This document shows positions 53,241-62,548 of a DNA stretch of 64,000 bases, in pieces (within the stretch, counting starts at the first letter, position 1; every line of letters starts with the position of its first letter). The stretch spans positions 1 through 64,000 of the forward strand of contig QTVU01000014.1 in NCBI GenBank assembly GCA_003460745.1, written 5' to 3'. The notes under the pieces were generated by a model. The model made no database searches. It had not been told where the DNA came from and saw only the letters and a list, made by a program, of their open reading frames with translations. The translations under genes were made by a program, and so were the position numbers. Source of the DNA: Firmicutes bacterium AM55-24TS. GTDB lineage: Bacteria; Bacillota; Clostridia; UBA1381.

Positions 53241-55702
53241 CACTTTGCCTCCTTAATTGTTATTGAATTATATAACGGCTTCATTCCGTCCTCCCACAAG
53301 AACAGCTTGATATATGAGTCAGTATCTGCACTTAAGCTGTCCGTCTTTATCGTGGAAGTGCTGTATGCAGCGATTGTTTCTTTTCTTTGCTTTACAGATT
53401 TTAATTTTCCATAGTTATCATACAAAGCCATATACAATGTTAATTCCTTTCTGTCTGCATTGTCGTTTGTATATACTGCCTCGGCATATACCTCTGCGCC
53501 GTTAAGCTTATTTACTGCGTTGCCCTGCATATCTTTCAGTGTAATTGAATCTTCAATATGCTCATCCGGAACATTAGTATTTAACCTACCCTCGATAACC
53601 GTACCGTCATAATTTCTTGTTAAATACATATCGTCTATCCTTACATAACAGTTTGCCGGTGAGTCTGAGTACAAGCCAATCTCACATTCTCCGTTTTCAA
53701 TAATAATATCCTTTACAACGACATCTGTCCAATTACTCATTTTTGATTTTAGAGAAGCTGTGTAGTTCTTATTGTTTGTATTTGCATACAATACACATTC
53801 ATTTTGTCCGCCGCTTGACATAACGCTTGCTCGAAGTGTATATATACCGTTTGGCAAATCTTTAATTGTTTGTTTAATTCTTGCGGTATAATCTGTGTCT
53901 GCACTTTGCTTTGCGGCATAGTTGCCGTAAAAACGTCTTGCTTTTACATTCCCGTTTACCGAACCGCCTGTACTGTCACTGCATTCCCAACCTGTCAATG
54001 ATTTAACATCAACTCTGTCGGCATCAAATTCATTGTTTGCAATATAATTATTTCCGTCGCCGATTGTCCACTCGCCTGTTTCTGAGTTTAATTTCCATTG
54101 ACTTAAATCGTTGAAATGAGGAGTATATCCGTCCATTGTCAGTGGAACCCACTGATTATATCCTATACCATGTGTTCCGAAATCACACCAACGGTCACCA
54201 CAATAAATAACCGTGTCCTGCTTGCTTCCGTGAAGCGTATAGTAAAATCCGGTTTGTGAATTGTGTGCATAGCTATACTTTGCACCCGGCATAATGTACG
54301 GAAGATTTGAACTTGATTTTGAAGTATCAATATAATCCGGCTTTAATTTGTAATCGCCGAGTATATCTTTTGATTCAAACACATACACTCTTGAACCACG
54401 CCAGCCGTATAAATCTGAACCGGTAAAATAATAATGGTCTTTGTATTTAAACATACAGTCACCCTCTATACCGCCTTTATCTTTTTGTTTTATTGTACCA
54501 TCTTCATCAAAATATGAACCGGTAGAACCGTTCAGCTCTTTTATATTATCAAAATCAAAGTCGCAGTAATCTTTTGCCGCGTCCATAGGCGCAATATAAA
54601 GGTGTCCTCTGCCGTTCGCGCTTGAACATATCATATAACCTTTGCTGTCTTCATCATAGAACATTGTTAAATCACCTGTATCACCATTTGCGATAACAGG
54701 AAGTGACGTTCCACCCCAAAAATATCCCTTTTCTGTTTTAAATGGGCCTTTCGGATTATCCGCACTTGCGATAATCGTTCCGTTAAACTGTGATACAAGA
54801 ACATATTTATTTGCCTTTTCGTTATATACCACACCGCATCTGCCTGCCCAACCACACCATGATTGACCCAGAGTTTCAAGCGTTGCGACATCGCCTTCAT
54901 ATTTCCAATTTACCAAATCATCTGATGTGTAGCAAGTGTATGCTTCAAAAGCAGGATGCTCAACCGTTTTACCTAAAAGAGGGTCAGTCGCATACGTTAC
55001 AGCCTCTTTATAGCGAACGCCGTACCAATAATATTTATCATCATTAGGGAATTTGAATATACCACCACCTTGCGAATATAGGATATTTCCGTCTGTATCG
55101 GTATAGAAACGGTCGTTTGTTATAAGCTGCTTATCTTCTGTTACTGTTACAGTACATTTCGCTGTTTTGCCATTTGATGTAGTGGCTGTTATTTCCGCTG
55201 TGCCGACTTCGCCTGCGACAATAACGCCATCATAAACCTTTGCAATTTTTTCATCACTTGAAGTCCAAGTAATTCTGTCATCCGCGTTTGACGGCTGAAT
55301 ATTTGCATTTACTACGGTTGTTGCACCGAGCTTTGGTAAAGATACATTTTCTTTATCAAGTGAAATGCTTTGAGGTTCAGCCATTTCCGCTACCGTTACA
55401 TTGCATGAAGCCGTAAGCTTTTCGTTGTCAGCCGCCGCTGCGGTAATTATTGTTTCACCAACGCTTATAGGAGTCACAATACCGTTTGATGAAACAGTTG
55501 CTACATTCTCATCTGAGGACGTCCATTTTATTTGTCGTTTAACTGCTGTTTCGGGCAGCAATTTGGCTGTAAGTTCGCCGTTTTTACCGCCCGATAGCAG
55601 TGAGAGAGAGGCTTTGTCAATAGTTATATCCTGAGCCGCCTGCAATACAGTAACGGCGCAGTCGGCTTTGAAACTGCTGTCAGCCGTTTTTATAGACACC
55701 AC
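53240..55702 (-). CDS. Secreted GH43-type glycosidase with Big_2 modules (main part, frameshifted)
   Basis: An 820-residue frame: two or more Big_2 Ig-like modules (about 1-190), a five-bladed GH43-like domain (about 195-530: FKFPNDDKYYWYGVRY, GWAGRCGVVYNEKANKYV, GGIEGDCMFKYKDHYYFTG), a CBM-like domain (about 545-690) and a beta tail. GH43 enzymes cut arabinosyl, xylosyl or galactosyl side chains. It has no signal peptide because its start lies inside a Big_2 module; one added base near 55823 joins it to the signal-bearing frame at 55795-56496, giving about 1,085 residues. Confidence 0.85.
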   Translation of the reverse strand: MVSIKTADSSFKADCAVTVLQAAQDITIDKASLSLLSGGKNGELTAKLLPETAVKRQIKWTSSDENVATVSSNGIVTPISVGETIITAAAADNEKLTASCNVTVAEMAEPQSISLDKENVSLPKLGATTVVNANIQPSNADDRITWTSSDEKIAKVYDGVIVAGEVGTAEITATTSNGKTAKCTVTVTEDKQLITNDRFYTDTDGNILYSQGGGIFKFPNDDKYYWYGVRYKEAVTYATDPLLGKTVEHPAFEAYTCYTSDDLVNWKYEGDVATLETLGQSWCGWAGRCGVVYNEKANKYVLVSQFNGTIIASADNPKGPFKTEKGYFWGGTSLPVIANGDTGDLTMFYDEDSKGYMICSSANGRGHLYIAPMDAAKDYCDFDFDNIKELNGSTGSYFDEDGTIKQKDKGGIEGDCMFKYKDHYYFTGSDLYGWRGSRVYVFESKDILGDYKLKPDYIDTSKSSSNLPYIMPGAKYSYAHNSQTGFYYTLHGSKQDTVIYCGDRWCDFGTHGIGYNQWVPLTMDGYTPHFNDLSQWKLNSETGEWTIGDGNNYIANNEFDADRVDVKSLTGWECSDSTGGSVNGNVKARRFYGNYAAKQSADTDYTARIKQTIKDLPNGIYTLRASVMSSGGQNECVLYANTNNKNYTASLKSKMSNWTDVVVKDIIIENGECEIGLYSDSPANCYVRIDDMYLTRNYDGTVIEGRLNTNVPDEHIEDSITLKDMQGNAVNKLNGAEVYAEAVYTNDNADRKELTLYMALYDNYGKLKSVKQRKETIAAYSTSTIKTDSLSADTDSYIKLFLWEDGMKPLYNSITIKEAK

Positions 55703-55794
55703 TGTTCTGCCTGCCTTTTTCGGTGTGACAAGACCTGTGTCGTCAACGGTGGCTATATCCTCATTTTCGCTTATCCATACAAGGTCACCATCAT

Positions 55795-56496
55795 TTATTC
55801 CCTCTCCGAAAATAGAGTAGGTAAGTCTTTGAGCTCGCCGGAGGTAGATAGAATAAGCTCGTTTTTATCAAGTGCAACGCCGCCGTCATACATTGTAAGT
55901 GCGAGCGTTGCGGTTTTCGGGTCTATGTCAAGCGTCTGTGACGAGTTTGAAAACGCGAATTGTACTTTGCTTTCCACATCTGCTTTTACCTTGCCTTTTA
56001 CATATTCACGAATTGTTTCGGTTGATATTTGGTCCGTGCGCGTTTCGCCCTGTTTAACCCCCTCCGCCTGATACATACTTTTGTCAAGTGAAATCGCCTT
56101 TATTTCGGAAGCCGTTGTATCGGCGTTTATTGTGATGTCGGCTGGATATATATCATATGTTCTGCCACCGCTTCTTGACGAGCCGTTATGTACGCTTACG
56201 GTAAGTGTGGCGGATTTTATGCGTTTCGCTTCTGCCGCAGGAACGGTAAATTCAAGAACGCCCACTCCGCCCCAAGAATTTGATTTGGTATTCCAGTTAA
56301 TATTTGAAATATCCTCCTTGCCCGCATAGTTCACTATCGTCTGCGTAACATTTCCGTCACCGTCCGTCAAGTATGACGCGCTTTGCGTACAGGCAATCGG
56401 TGTCATTTCCTCGTCAGCGCTGACAACTGCTGTGGTAAATGACGATACGATAATAGCAAATACGCTCATTACACTTATCAATTTTTTCAATATCAT
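55795..56496 (-). CDS. Signal peptide and first domain of the GH43-type protein (frameshifted fragment)
   Basis: A 233-residue frame starting with a signal peptide (ending VVSA) and a DNRLRE/CBM96-like beta domain (GGVGVLEFTVPAAEAKRIKSA as its core, quoted in part). It enters a Big_2 module (ALDKNELILSTSGELKDL) and then stops out of phase as PTLFSERE. In the next frame the module continues TYSIFGEGINDGDLVWISE. The joint gene spans 53240-56496. It is divergent from the second AraC regulator. Confidence 0.8.
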   Translation of the reverse strand: MILKKLISVMSVFAIIVSSFTTAVVSADEEMTPIACTQSASYLTDGDGNVTQTIVNYAGKEDISNINWNTKSNSWGGVGVLEFTVPAAEAKRIKSATLTVSVHNGSSRSGGRTYDIYPADITINADTTASEIKAISLDKSMYQAEGVKQGETRTDQISTETIREYVKGKVKADVESKVQFAFSNSSQTLDIDPKTATLALTMYDGGVALDKNELILSTSGELKDLPTLFSERE

Positions 56497-56605
56497 TTTC
56501 CTACCTCCGTTAAAATATTATTTTTATTATAGTATTTTATCATATAATAATATATAGGTAAAAATATATATTTGCCGTAAAATAATCAATTTTTGCTCTT
56601 TAATC

Positions 56606-56634
56606 TTGACCGAGAGTATATGAAATGATATACT
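56606..56634 (+). promoter_or_regulatory. Promoter of the second AraC regulator gene
   Basis: TTGACC (56606-56611), 17-base spacer, TATACT (56629-56634). Confidence 0.7.
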
Positions 56635-56651
56635 TTTAACAGGTGATTTTT

Positions 56652-57422
56652 ATGATGTACGAAAAAGAATGGGAAAACCCGAATTACAAATTTCTTTCAT
56701 ATGATGTGGATAATCTGAATTGGAATATACATTACCACGAGTCTTTTGAGATTTGCTTTATTATTGACGGCGAAATAAATATTACAATAGATACCGTATT
56801 ATATAATTTAAAACAGAATGACAGCGTAATAATATTTCCACGTCAGCTTCATAGCTATGAAACGGAAAAAAGCTCAAAAATGCGTGTAATCACTTTTATG
56901 CCTGATTTAATCCCCGAATTTACAAACCGCTATCAAAATATGCTTCCCGAAAAAAATGATATTAAGGAGATTTCGAATTTCAAAAAATATTTTGACGCGA
57001 AAAATATTTTTGAGCAAAAGGGCTTGTTATATTCTATATTCGGAATTTTAGTGGAGAGTACGAATTTTAAAGAAGCCGCAAATAATGAGGAGTCACAGTT
57101 GCTCATTAAAATTTTACGATATATTGAAAAGAACTTTAAAACTCCCTGCCTTTTGCAGACAGCCGCCGAAGAATTGTCTTATGGGTATTCGTATCTATCG
57201 AGAACCTTTAAAAAACGTATGGGAATAAGTTATACGGAGTATTTGAATAAATACAGAATAAACCGAGCATTGTATATGCTCAGCAATCAAAATCATGTGC
57301 AGATACAGCAGATTGCGGAGGAGTGCGGCTATGACAGCCTATGCAGCTTCAACCGCAATTTTAAGCATTTTACGGGTCGTACACCGCGTGAGATGATAAA
57401 GTGTAATGACAACCAAAAATAG
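56652..57422 (+). CDS. AraC-family transcriptional regulator
   Basis: A 256-residue protein: N-terminal cupin (HYHESFEICFIIDGEINI, RQLHSYETE) and C-terminal AraC double HTH (EELSYGYSYLSRTFKKRMG, IQQIAEECGYDSLCSFNRNFK, then the TGRTPREM end). ATG at 56652 follows AGGTG by 6 bases. It is intact, unlike the other AraC gene, and divergent from the GH43-esterase operon, which it probably activates when the matching sugar is present. Confidence 0.9.
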   Translation: MMYEKEWENPNYKFLSYDVDNLNWNIHYHESFEICFIIDGEINITIDTVLYNLKQNDSVIIFPRQLHSYETEKSSKMRVITFMPDLIPEFTNRYQNMLPEKNDIKEISNFKKYFDAKNIFEQKGLLYSIFGILVESTNFKEAANNEESQLLIKILRYIEKNFKTPCLLQTAAEELSYGYSYLSRTFKKRMGISYTEYLNKYRINRALYMLSNQNHVQIQQIAEECGYDSLCSFNRNFKHFTGRTPREMIKCNDNQK

Positions 57423-57632
57423 CATTCAGACATCATAACAGAAATATATCGGAACGGTTGTATTTGCCACAAAAATATTAATCTCCTATGGTTATCCTGA
57501 ACCAAAGCTTTAACAACAGCAGTTATAGTTTTTCAGAATATGTTAAAGTGTTGGAATATAGGTGAGTTTGTTAATACACTATATTCCAAAGGAACATCTG
57601 ATAACATACTTCAATCTAAAATTTATATTGAT

Positions 57633-57661
57633 TTGAAAATATGAAACAAATATGATATAAT
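57633..57661 (+). promoter_or_regulatory. Promoter of the Fic gene
   Basis: TTGAAA (57633-57638), 17-base spacer, TATAAT (57656-57661). The rest of 57423-57632 shows no gene I can support. Confidence 0.7.
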
Positions 57662-57697
57662 ATTTGTAAATAGCTTATAGAAAGGCAGGTATGCTAA

Positions 57698-58672
57698 ATG
57701 GAATACAAACCACCATTTTCAATTAATGACGATATAATAAATTTACTTGCCAAAACCAGTGAACTTGTCGGACAAGTAAGTATATTGCATAAAAGCAGCA
57801 GTCTAAAGCTAAGACGTGAAAACAGAATAAAAACAATTCACTCATCTCTGGCTATTGAACACAATTCATTATCATTAGAACAAGTTACAGCGGTTATAAA
57901 TGGTAAGCGAATTTTGGGTGCACCTCAAGAAATCAAAGAAGTACAAAACGCATATGAAGCATATGATATAATGCTTACACTCAATCCTCTTAGTATTGAA
58001 GATTTGTTAAAAGCACATAAGCTAATGATGAATGATTTAGTTAAAGAAAATGGTCGTTTTAGAAATGGCGGTGTCGGTATTTTTGACGGAAATAAATTAA
58101 TTCATACCGCTCCTCCTGCAAATTATGTACCTCAATTAATCAGTGACCTATTTGAATGGTACAAACAATCTCCATTGCATATTTTAATTAAAAGTTGCAT
58201 TTTTCACTATGAGTTTGAATTTATTCATCCGTTTGCAGATGGCAACGGACGAATCGGTAGAATGTGGCACACACTATTACTTAGTCAATGGAATAAATTA
58301 TTCTCTTGGTTACCTATTGAAGAACTTATAAAAGAGCGACAACAAGAATATTATGACGCTCTCGCTATCTCAGATAACAAAGCTGACTGTACTGTATTTG
58401 TAGAAATGATGATGCAAATAATATTCGATGCCCTAAATGATTTAGACACCACCGACCAAGTTAGCGACCAAGTTAGCGACCAAGTTGAAATACTGTTAAA
58501 TTGTATGGGAAATGAAGTGCTATCTGCTACTCAGCTTATGCAACGATTAGGACTTTCACATAGACCTACTTTCAGAAAAAATTATCTCAATCCGGCACTG
58601 AAAAACGGACTCATAGAAATGACTATTCCCGATAAACCAAACAGTAAAAATCAAAAATATCGTAAAAAATAA
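57698..58672 (+). CDS. Fic-family protein with C-terminal winged-helix region
   Basis: A 324-residue protein. The Fic active site HPFADGNGRIGR lies at about 176-187 and would transfer AMP to a target hydroxyl. An N-terminal helix carries an inhibitory-type motif SLAIEHN, with His where class II proteins usually have Gly or Asn. A SDQV repeat linker (three 12-base copies at 58456-58490) joins a C-terminal wHTH (ATQLMQRLGLSHRPTFRKN), typical of the Fic/DUF4172-like regulators. AAAGGCAGG precedes the ATG. The target is unknown; it may be part of the adjacent mobile-element debris. Confidence 0.9.
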   Translation: MEYKPPFSINDDIINLLAKTSELVGQVSILHKSSSLKLRRENRIKTIHSSLAIEHNSLSLEQVTAVINGKRILGAPQEIKEVQNAYEAYDIMLTLNPLSIEDLLKAHKLMMNDLVKENGRFRNGGVGIFDGNKLIHTAPPANYVPQLISDLFEWYKQSPLHILIKSCIFHYEFEFIHPFADGNGRIGRMWHTLLLSQWNKLFSWLPIEELIKERQQEYYDALAISDNKADCTVFVEMMMQIIFDALNDLDTTDQVSDQVSDQVEILLNCMGNEVLSATQLMQRLGLSHRPTFRKNYLNPALKNGLIEMTIPDKPNSKNQKYRKK

Positions 58673-58694
58673 AGTCTATTATGTAAAAAAATAA

Positions 58695-58724
58695 AGCAGA
58701 GAATAACAAAACGTATTCTCTGCT
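58695..58724. terminator. Bidirectional terminator after the Fic gene
   Basis: A perfect 11-bp stem AGCAGAGAATA (58695-58705 with 58714-58724), loop of eight, with A/T-rich flanks on both sides. Confidence 0.75.
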
Positions 58725-58733
58725 CTATAATTT

Positions 58734-58880
58734 TTATGTATCCGTATCCTCACCGCAAACTTCTTTAATAACCGTGCGGGCAAGGCTTTTTGCTATTGCG
58801 GTTGCAAGAACGTCCCGTATGTGTTCTTTTATCCGCTCGTCTACTTCATCTATTGTTATAACTTTTTGTGACTTGTCCAA
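58734..58880 (-). CDS. Small mobile-element protein, 48 residues
   Basis: TTG start at 58880 immediately after GGGGGAGGT. The peptide (DKSQKVITIDEVDERIKEHI, then VLATAIAKSLARTVIKEV) is a charged helical protein without a recognised domain. It lies next to iteron-like repeats and a primase/helicase remnant, so it was probably a small gene of the same element. Confidence 0.55.
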   Translation of the reverse strand: MDKSQKVITIDEVDERIKEHIRDVLATAIAKSLARTVIKEVCGEDTDT

Positions 58881-58954
58881 TGTACCTCCCCCTTTCCGTG
58901 ATATGTTATAATATGCAATGCAGATTAAAATAATAACAAAATTATCATATATAC

Positions 58955-59041
58955 TGTGCCACATGTGACATGATGCCACACTGTAATATGCCTATAAACC
59001 GCATAAATACTATATTTGACACACCTGTCACACTTGGCACA
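58955..59041. repeat. Iteron-like heptamer cluster
   Basis: TGTGNCA (or its complement) occurs six times in two sets: 58955-58961, 58964-58970, 58974-58980 and 59017-59023, 59026-59032, 59035-59041. Within the second set spacers are exactly two bases (9-base period). Such sets bind replication initiators of plasmids and integrative elements. Confidence 0.5.
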
Positions 59042-59049
59042 CTTAAAAT

Positions 59050-59976
59050 TTATTTATTATTTTCAAACTTTTCGCGGTCGAATCTCATTAATCCGCTTCT
59101 TGAACCGTTAATAGTTTTTTTGACTTTATGACGCCCGTCTTTAGCAGGTATTAAATACCCTTTTTTAATTAATTTTGTTTCAAGTTCTCTTTTGGGCAAA
59201 GAAAATCCATCATCTGCTTTCCGCAAAAATTCATTTGCTTTTGCATATGCCGCTTCCCAGATAAGATAAATATAAATTCCATCATAATAACCAATACAAT
59301 TATTAGAACAAGATGCTATATTCTTCTTACCCTCTTGTATTTCTGAAAGTGAAACCTTATTTGAGGCTCTCATTACATTAATAGTGTCAACAAAAAGTTT
59401 TGCTTCATCTTTTGAATGAAGTTCTTCTTTTTGAAGGTTGATTGATTTTTCAATGGCAGAATTAAAAATTTTTCTGTATTTTTTAAGACGCTTAAGGGAT
59501 ACCTTATACTTATCGTAAATAAATTCTAAAAACATTTCAAACCCCGCCTGCATCCATGCAACATTTTCAGGTATTCGATTATGAATCTGACCAAGTTTAA
59601 TATTTTGTTTTCGGAAATTTTTAAATTTCCATTCGAGTGATTTCATATAAGACCATTTTTCAGAACATATCCAACCTAAATAGTCTGTAACAAACCTCAC
59701 AAGGCAATGTTTTTGTTTCTGAACTTTGGACAAGTTTTTTTTATCAATCTCACCAAATTCCAGTTTATACAGAAATGCACGCGCTATATCCGAACTATCG
59801 GTTAATGGCTGAAATTCAGCAGTAATTGCTGACAAACAACACGGTTTACTATTTTTAACCGAATCACCTTGCATAACGTTTCTACCTGTATCATCGCCGA
59901 CAGCTCGTGTAATGCTTTCGCATTTTTTCACAACTTCATCATTTCCGTATTTAGATGGTGCACCGTCATCAAGCAA
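59050..59976 (-). pseudogene. Mobile-element primase/helicase (DUF927-like), N-terminally truncated
   Basis: A 308-residue C-terminal part. The start LDDGAPSKYG and AVGDDTGRNVMQGD correspond to the ATPase end of the DUF927 helicase family carried by integrative elements; a Walker A region is absent. A C-terminal winged-helix-like tail follows (KRELETKLIKKGYLIPAKDG). The frame runs open into the terminator of the HD-GYP gene (AVFLCLLDDG), so the missing part was deleted and the junction lies near 59980. It is unlikely to be functional. Confidence 0.65.
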
Positions 59977-59981
59977 GCATA

Positions 59982-60030
59982 AAAAAACTGCGATATATTA
60001 CTTTTATCAGTAATTATATCGCAGTTTTTT
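59982..60030 (-). terminator. Terminator of the HD-GYP gene
   Basis: A 16-bp stem AAAAAACTGCGATATA (59982-59997 with 60015-60030), T-run on both strands. Confidence 0.85.
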
Positions 60031-60041
60031 ATTATAGTGTC

Positions 60042-61274
60042 TTAGATTATGTTGAAAAATTCTCTGATTTTGTTTGAGATAGTTGAATCAATAAAACCTT
60101 TCTGTGCCATGTCATCAAGTATATCACATGTTTTTTCATGCGATAATCCTTTCTTATATGGTCTGTCCTCGGTAAGCGCTTGATAAATATCAATGCAAGC
60201 CATGATACGTTCCGGCTCATTTAATTCATCAGCAGTTTTTCCAAAAGGATATCCTTTTCCATTTAACTTTTCATGGTGAAAAGCCGCCCAATCTCGTATT
60301 TCCTCAAAATCATCAACATCTGATAATATACGATACGTATACCCAGCATGATTTTTCATTTTAGAAAATTCATCATCCGTGAGTTTATCTGGTTTTTCCA
60401 AAATCTCATTGCCTATTGCCATTTTACCGATATCATGCAAAGCGCCAGCCAAATACATTTTTTGTGTATTTATTGTGTTAAATCCCGTATAGTTAGCAAG
60501 CAGAGATGCTTTTTCAGCTACTCCAACAGAATGCCTGCTGGTAAAAGAAGATTTATAATCTATAATATTTGCAAAAAAGTCTGCAACGTTTTTACATGTT
60601 TCCCAGTCAAAAACTTGTTTTTTTCTTGGAATAATCCCCCATAGATTTGTTTCAAAAGAATCATCACTTAAACACATAAAGGATTCTTTTGTGAATGCAT
60701 GACGAAAAGCGTTCACACATTCGGAGTCAAATAAACGATCCTTATTTTTTGAAAGATACTGACATATAAAATTCCATCTCTGCCCATTAAAGTCCTTACT
60801 GTTTCCGATAATATCAATCATATCAGCCAAATGAATTATCCTTGCAAACAATGGAATTTCCCGCCATGTCTTTTGAAATGGACCGGTTCCATCCGCATGC
60901 TCATGGTGATATAATATAGCGTTTGAAACATCTGTTTTAAACGGAAGTTTTGAGATATTTTTTTCACCATAAATACAATGAAGATGTTTTTTCTCCTCTG
61001 ATAAATTATTTTTGATATAAACATCGGAATGATTTTGTAGTTCTTCCGAAATATATTGGGTTAGGGCATTATCATGCAACAAAGCACACATGGCTAAATC
61101 TTGTAACGCATCACTTTTGATTGACCAATATTCAGCCATACGTACACTTATATAAGCCACTCTTTTTCCATGTTTATTTTTTACATTTACAAGTTCTGCT
61201 TCGATGCAGTCCAATGCATAAGAACAAGCTCCTACCAATCCAACAATATCTATACTAAGTGGCTCTACTTTCAT
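60042..61274 (-). CDS. Two-domain HD/HD-GYP phosphohydrolase
   Basis: A 410-residue protein. The N-terminal HD-like domain has CALLHDNALT and YHHEHADGTGPF; the C-terminal HD-GYP domain has GALHDIGKMAIG, KNHAGYT, FHHEKLNGKGYPFG and IYQALTEDRPYKKG. HD-GYP enzymes hydrolyse cyclic di-GMP. There is no receiver domain or membrane segment, so the input signal is not evident. ATG at 61274 follows AAAGGA; seven upstream codons are discounted. It lies 22 bases after the rubredoxin gene and may share its transcript. Confidence 0.9.
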   Translation of the reverse strand: MKVEPLSIDIVGLVGACSYALDCIEAELVNVKNKHGKRVAYISVRMAEYWSIKSDALQDLAMCALLHDNALTQYISEELQNHSDVYIKNNLSEEKKHLHCIYGEKNISKLPFKTDVSNAILYHHEHADGTGPFQKTWREIPLFARIIHLADMIDIIGNSKDFNGQRWNFICQYLSKNKDRLFDSECVNAFRHAFTKESFMCLSDDSFETNLWGIIPRKKQVFDWETCKNVADFFANIIDYKSSFTSRHSVGVAEKASLLANYTGFNTINTQKMYLAGALHDIGKMAIGNEILEKPDKLTDDEFSKMKNHAGYTYRILSDVDDFEEIRDWAAFHHEKLNGKGYPFGKTADELNEPERIMACIDIYQALTEDRPYKKGLSHEKTCDILDDMAQKGFIDSTISNKIREFFNII

Positions 61275-61296
61275 ATATATATCCTTTATAATCAAA

Positions 61297-61452
61297 TTAA
61301 GCTTCTGAAAACTGATCTTTTCCTACAAAACATAACGGACATTCAAAATCCTCCGGAATATCCTCCCATTTTGTACCGGGTGCAATACCACCTTCCGGGT
61401 AGCCCTTCTCCTCATCGTATTCCCATCCGCAAACATCACATATGTATTTCAT
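61297..61452 (-). CDS. Rubredoxin
   Basis: A 51-residue protein with the two Cys pairs of a one-iron rubredoxin, YICDVCGWEY and FECPLCFVGK, and the conserved GIAPGTKWEDIPEDF between them. It carries single electrons in the cytoplasm, typically to rubrerythrins and other peroxide or oxygen scavengers. AGGAGG lies 8 bases before the ATG. The neighbours (rubrerythrin fusion, PerR-like regulator) fit an oxidative-stress role. Confidence 0.95.
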   Translation of the reverse strand: MKYICDVCGWEYDEEKGYPEGGIAPGTKWEDIPEDFECPLCFVGKDQFSEA

Positions 61453-61561
61453 TCGTTGTTCCTCCTTATAAATATATTAATGCACAGCCTATATTGCTGT
61501 TATATTTGTGTTATTATGTAATCTTAATATGCATATTCCATTTTATTCTATCTGCAAAAGT

Positions 61562-62548
61562 TTATAGTTCAATTTTTTCTATAATTTTTTTCAAAGCATC
61601 AGCTGATTCCTTAAGCTTTAATGCTTCCTCGCCATTCAAATTGATAGGTACGTCTGACTCAACACCATTTGCACCTACAATAGCCGGCATACTCAATGAA
61701 ACTCCGTCAATGTCATATATACCATGAATCATGTGAGATATCGGGAGTATTGATTTCTCGTCTCTCATAATCACTTCACAGATTCTTTTTACAGACATCG
61801 CAATTCCATAATATGTAGCATGCTTTTTATTTATAATTTCATAAGCACTATTCTTGACCGCTGTCGCTATTTCTTCCGTATTTTCCTTATGCTTGTAATG
61901 CCCACGCATTTCACACATTTCACTTAACGGAACACCAGATACATTGGCTGATGACCATGCTACAACTTCACTGTCACCATGTTCTCCTAAGATAAATGCA
62001 TGAACACTCCTGCTATCCACCGATAAATGCTCACCAAGCTTATATCTTAATCGTGCACTATCTAACACTGTACCCGAACCAATAACTCTGTTTTCCGGAA
62101 GTCCTGATAACTTTATGGCTACCTGAGTAAGAATATCTACCGGATTAGCGACTACCAACATGATACCTGCAAAATTCCTCTTTGCTATTTCAGGAATAAT
62201 TGACTTAAATATTGCTACATTTTTATTTACAAGATCAAGTCTTGTTTCTCCCGGTTTTTGTCCTGCTCCGGCAGATATGATAACGATTGCAGCATCAACA
62301 ACATCATCATAATCACCGGCATATATTTTCATTGGACTGGCAAATGGTATTCCATGACTAGTATCCATCGCTTCACCATCTGCTTTATCCTTATCTGCAT
62401 CAATAAGAACAATCTCTGTAAATAATCCACTTTGCATAAGAGCAAATACAGATGCGGAACCGACAAAGCCACAGCCTATCATTACTGCTTTTTTTGAATT
62501 AATCGTTTGTTTCTTCGTAATAATCTCCCCCTTAATAATTTTCTTCAT
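61562..62548 (-). CDS. ldh: L-lactate dehydrogenase
   Basis: An approximately 328-residue NAD-dependent dehydrogenase that reduces pyruvate to L-lactate. The Rossmann motif [19 protein letters not shown], substrate loop [31 protein letters not shown] and catalytic His block [10 protein letters not shown] are all present. The start is unclear: the strong AAGGGGGAG site points to codon ACG at 62516-62518, where an ATG would be expected, while ATG at 62548 lies within the preceding gene with a poor ribosome site. It is downstream of the rubrerythrin fusion and overlaps it if the upstream ATG is used. Confidence 0.94.
   Translation of the reverse strand: MKKIIKGEIITKKQTINSKKAVMIGCGFVGSASVFALMQSGLFTEIVLIDADKDKADGEAMDTSHGIPFASPMKIYAGDYDDVVDAAIVIISAGAGQKPGETRLDLVNKNVAIFKSIIPEIAKRNFAGIMLVVANPVDILTQVAIKLSGLPENRVIGSGTVLDSARLRYKLGEHLSVDSRSVHAFILGEHGDSEVVAWSSANVSGVPLSEMCEMRGHYKHKENTEEIATAVKNSAYEIINKKHATYYGIAMSVKRICEVIMRDEKSILPISHMIHGIYDIDGVSLSMPAIVGANGVESDVPINLNGEEALKLKESADALKKIIEKIEL

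Noticed and set aside
58440..58490. CRISPR or satellite array
   Set aside because: The short repeat here is a coding 12-base repeat in the Fic linker; no array of repeats with unique spacers occurs anywhere in the window.
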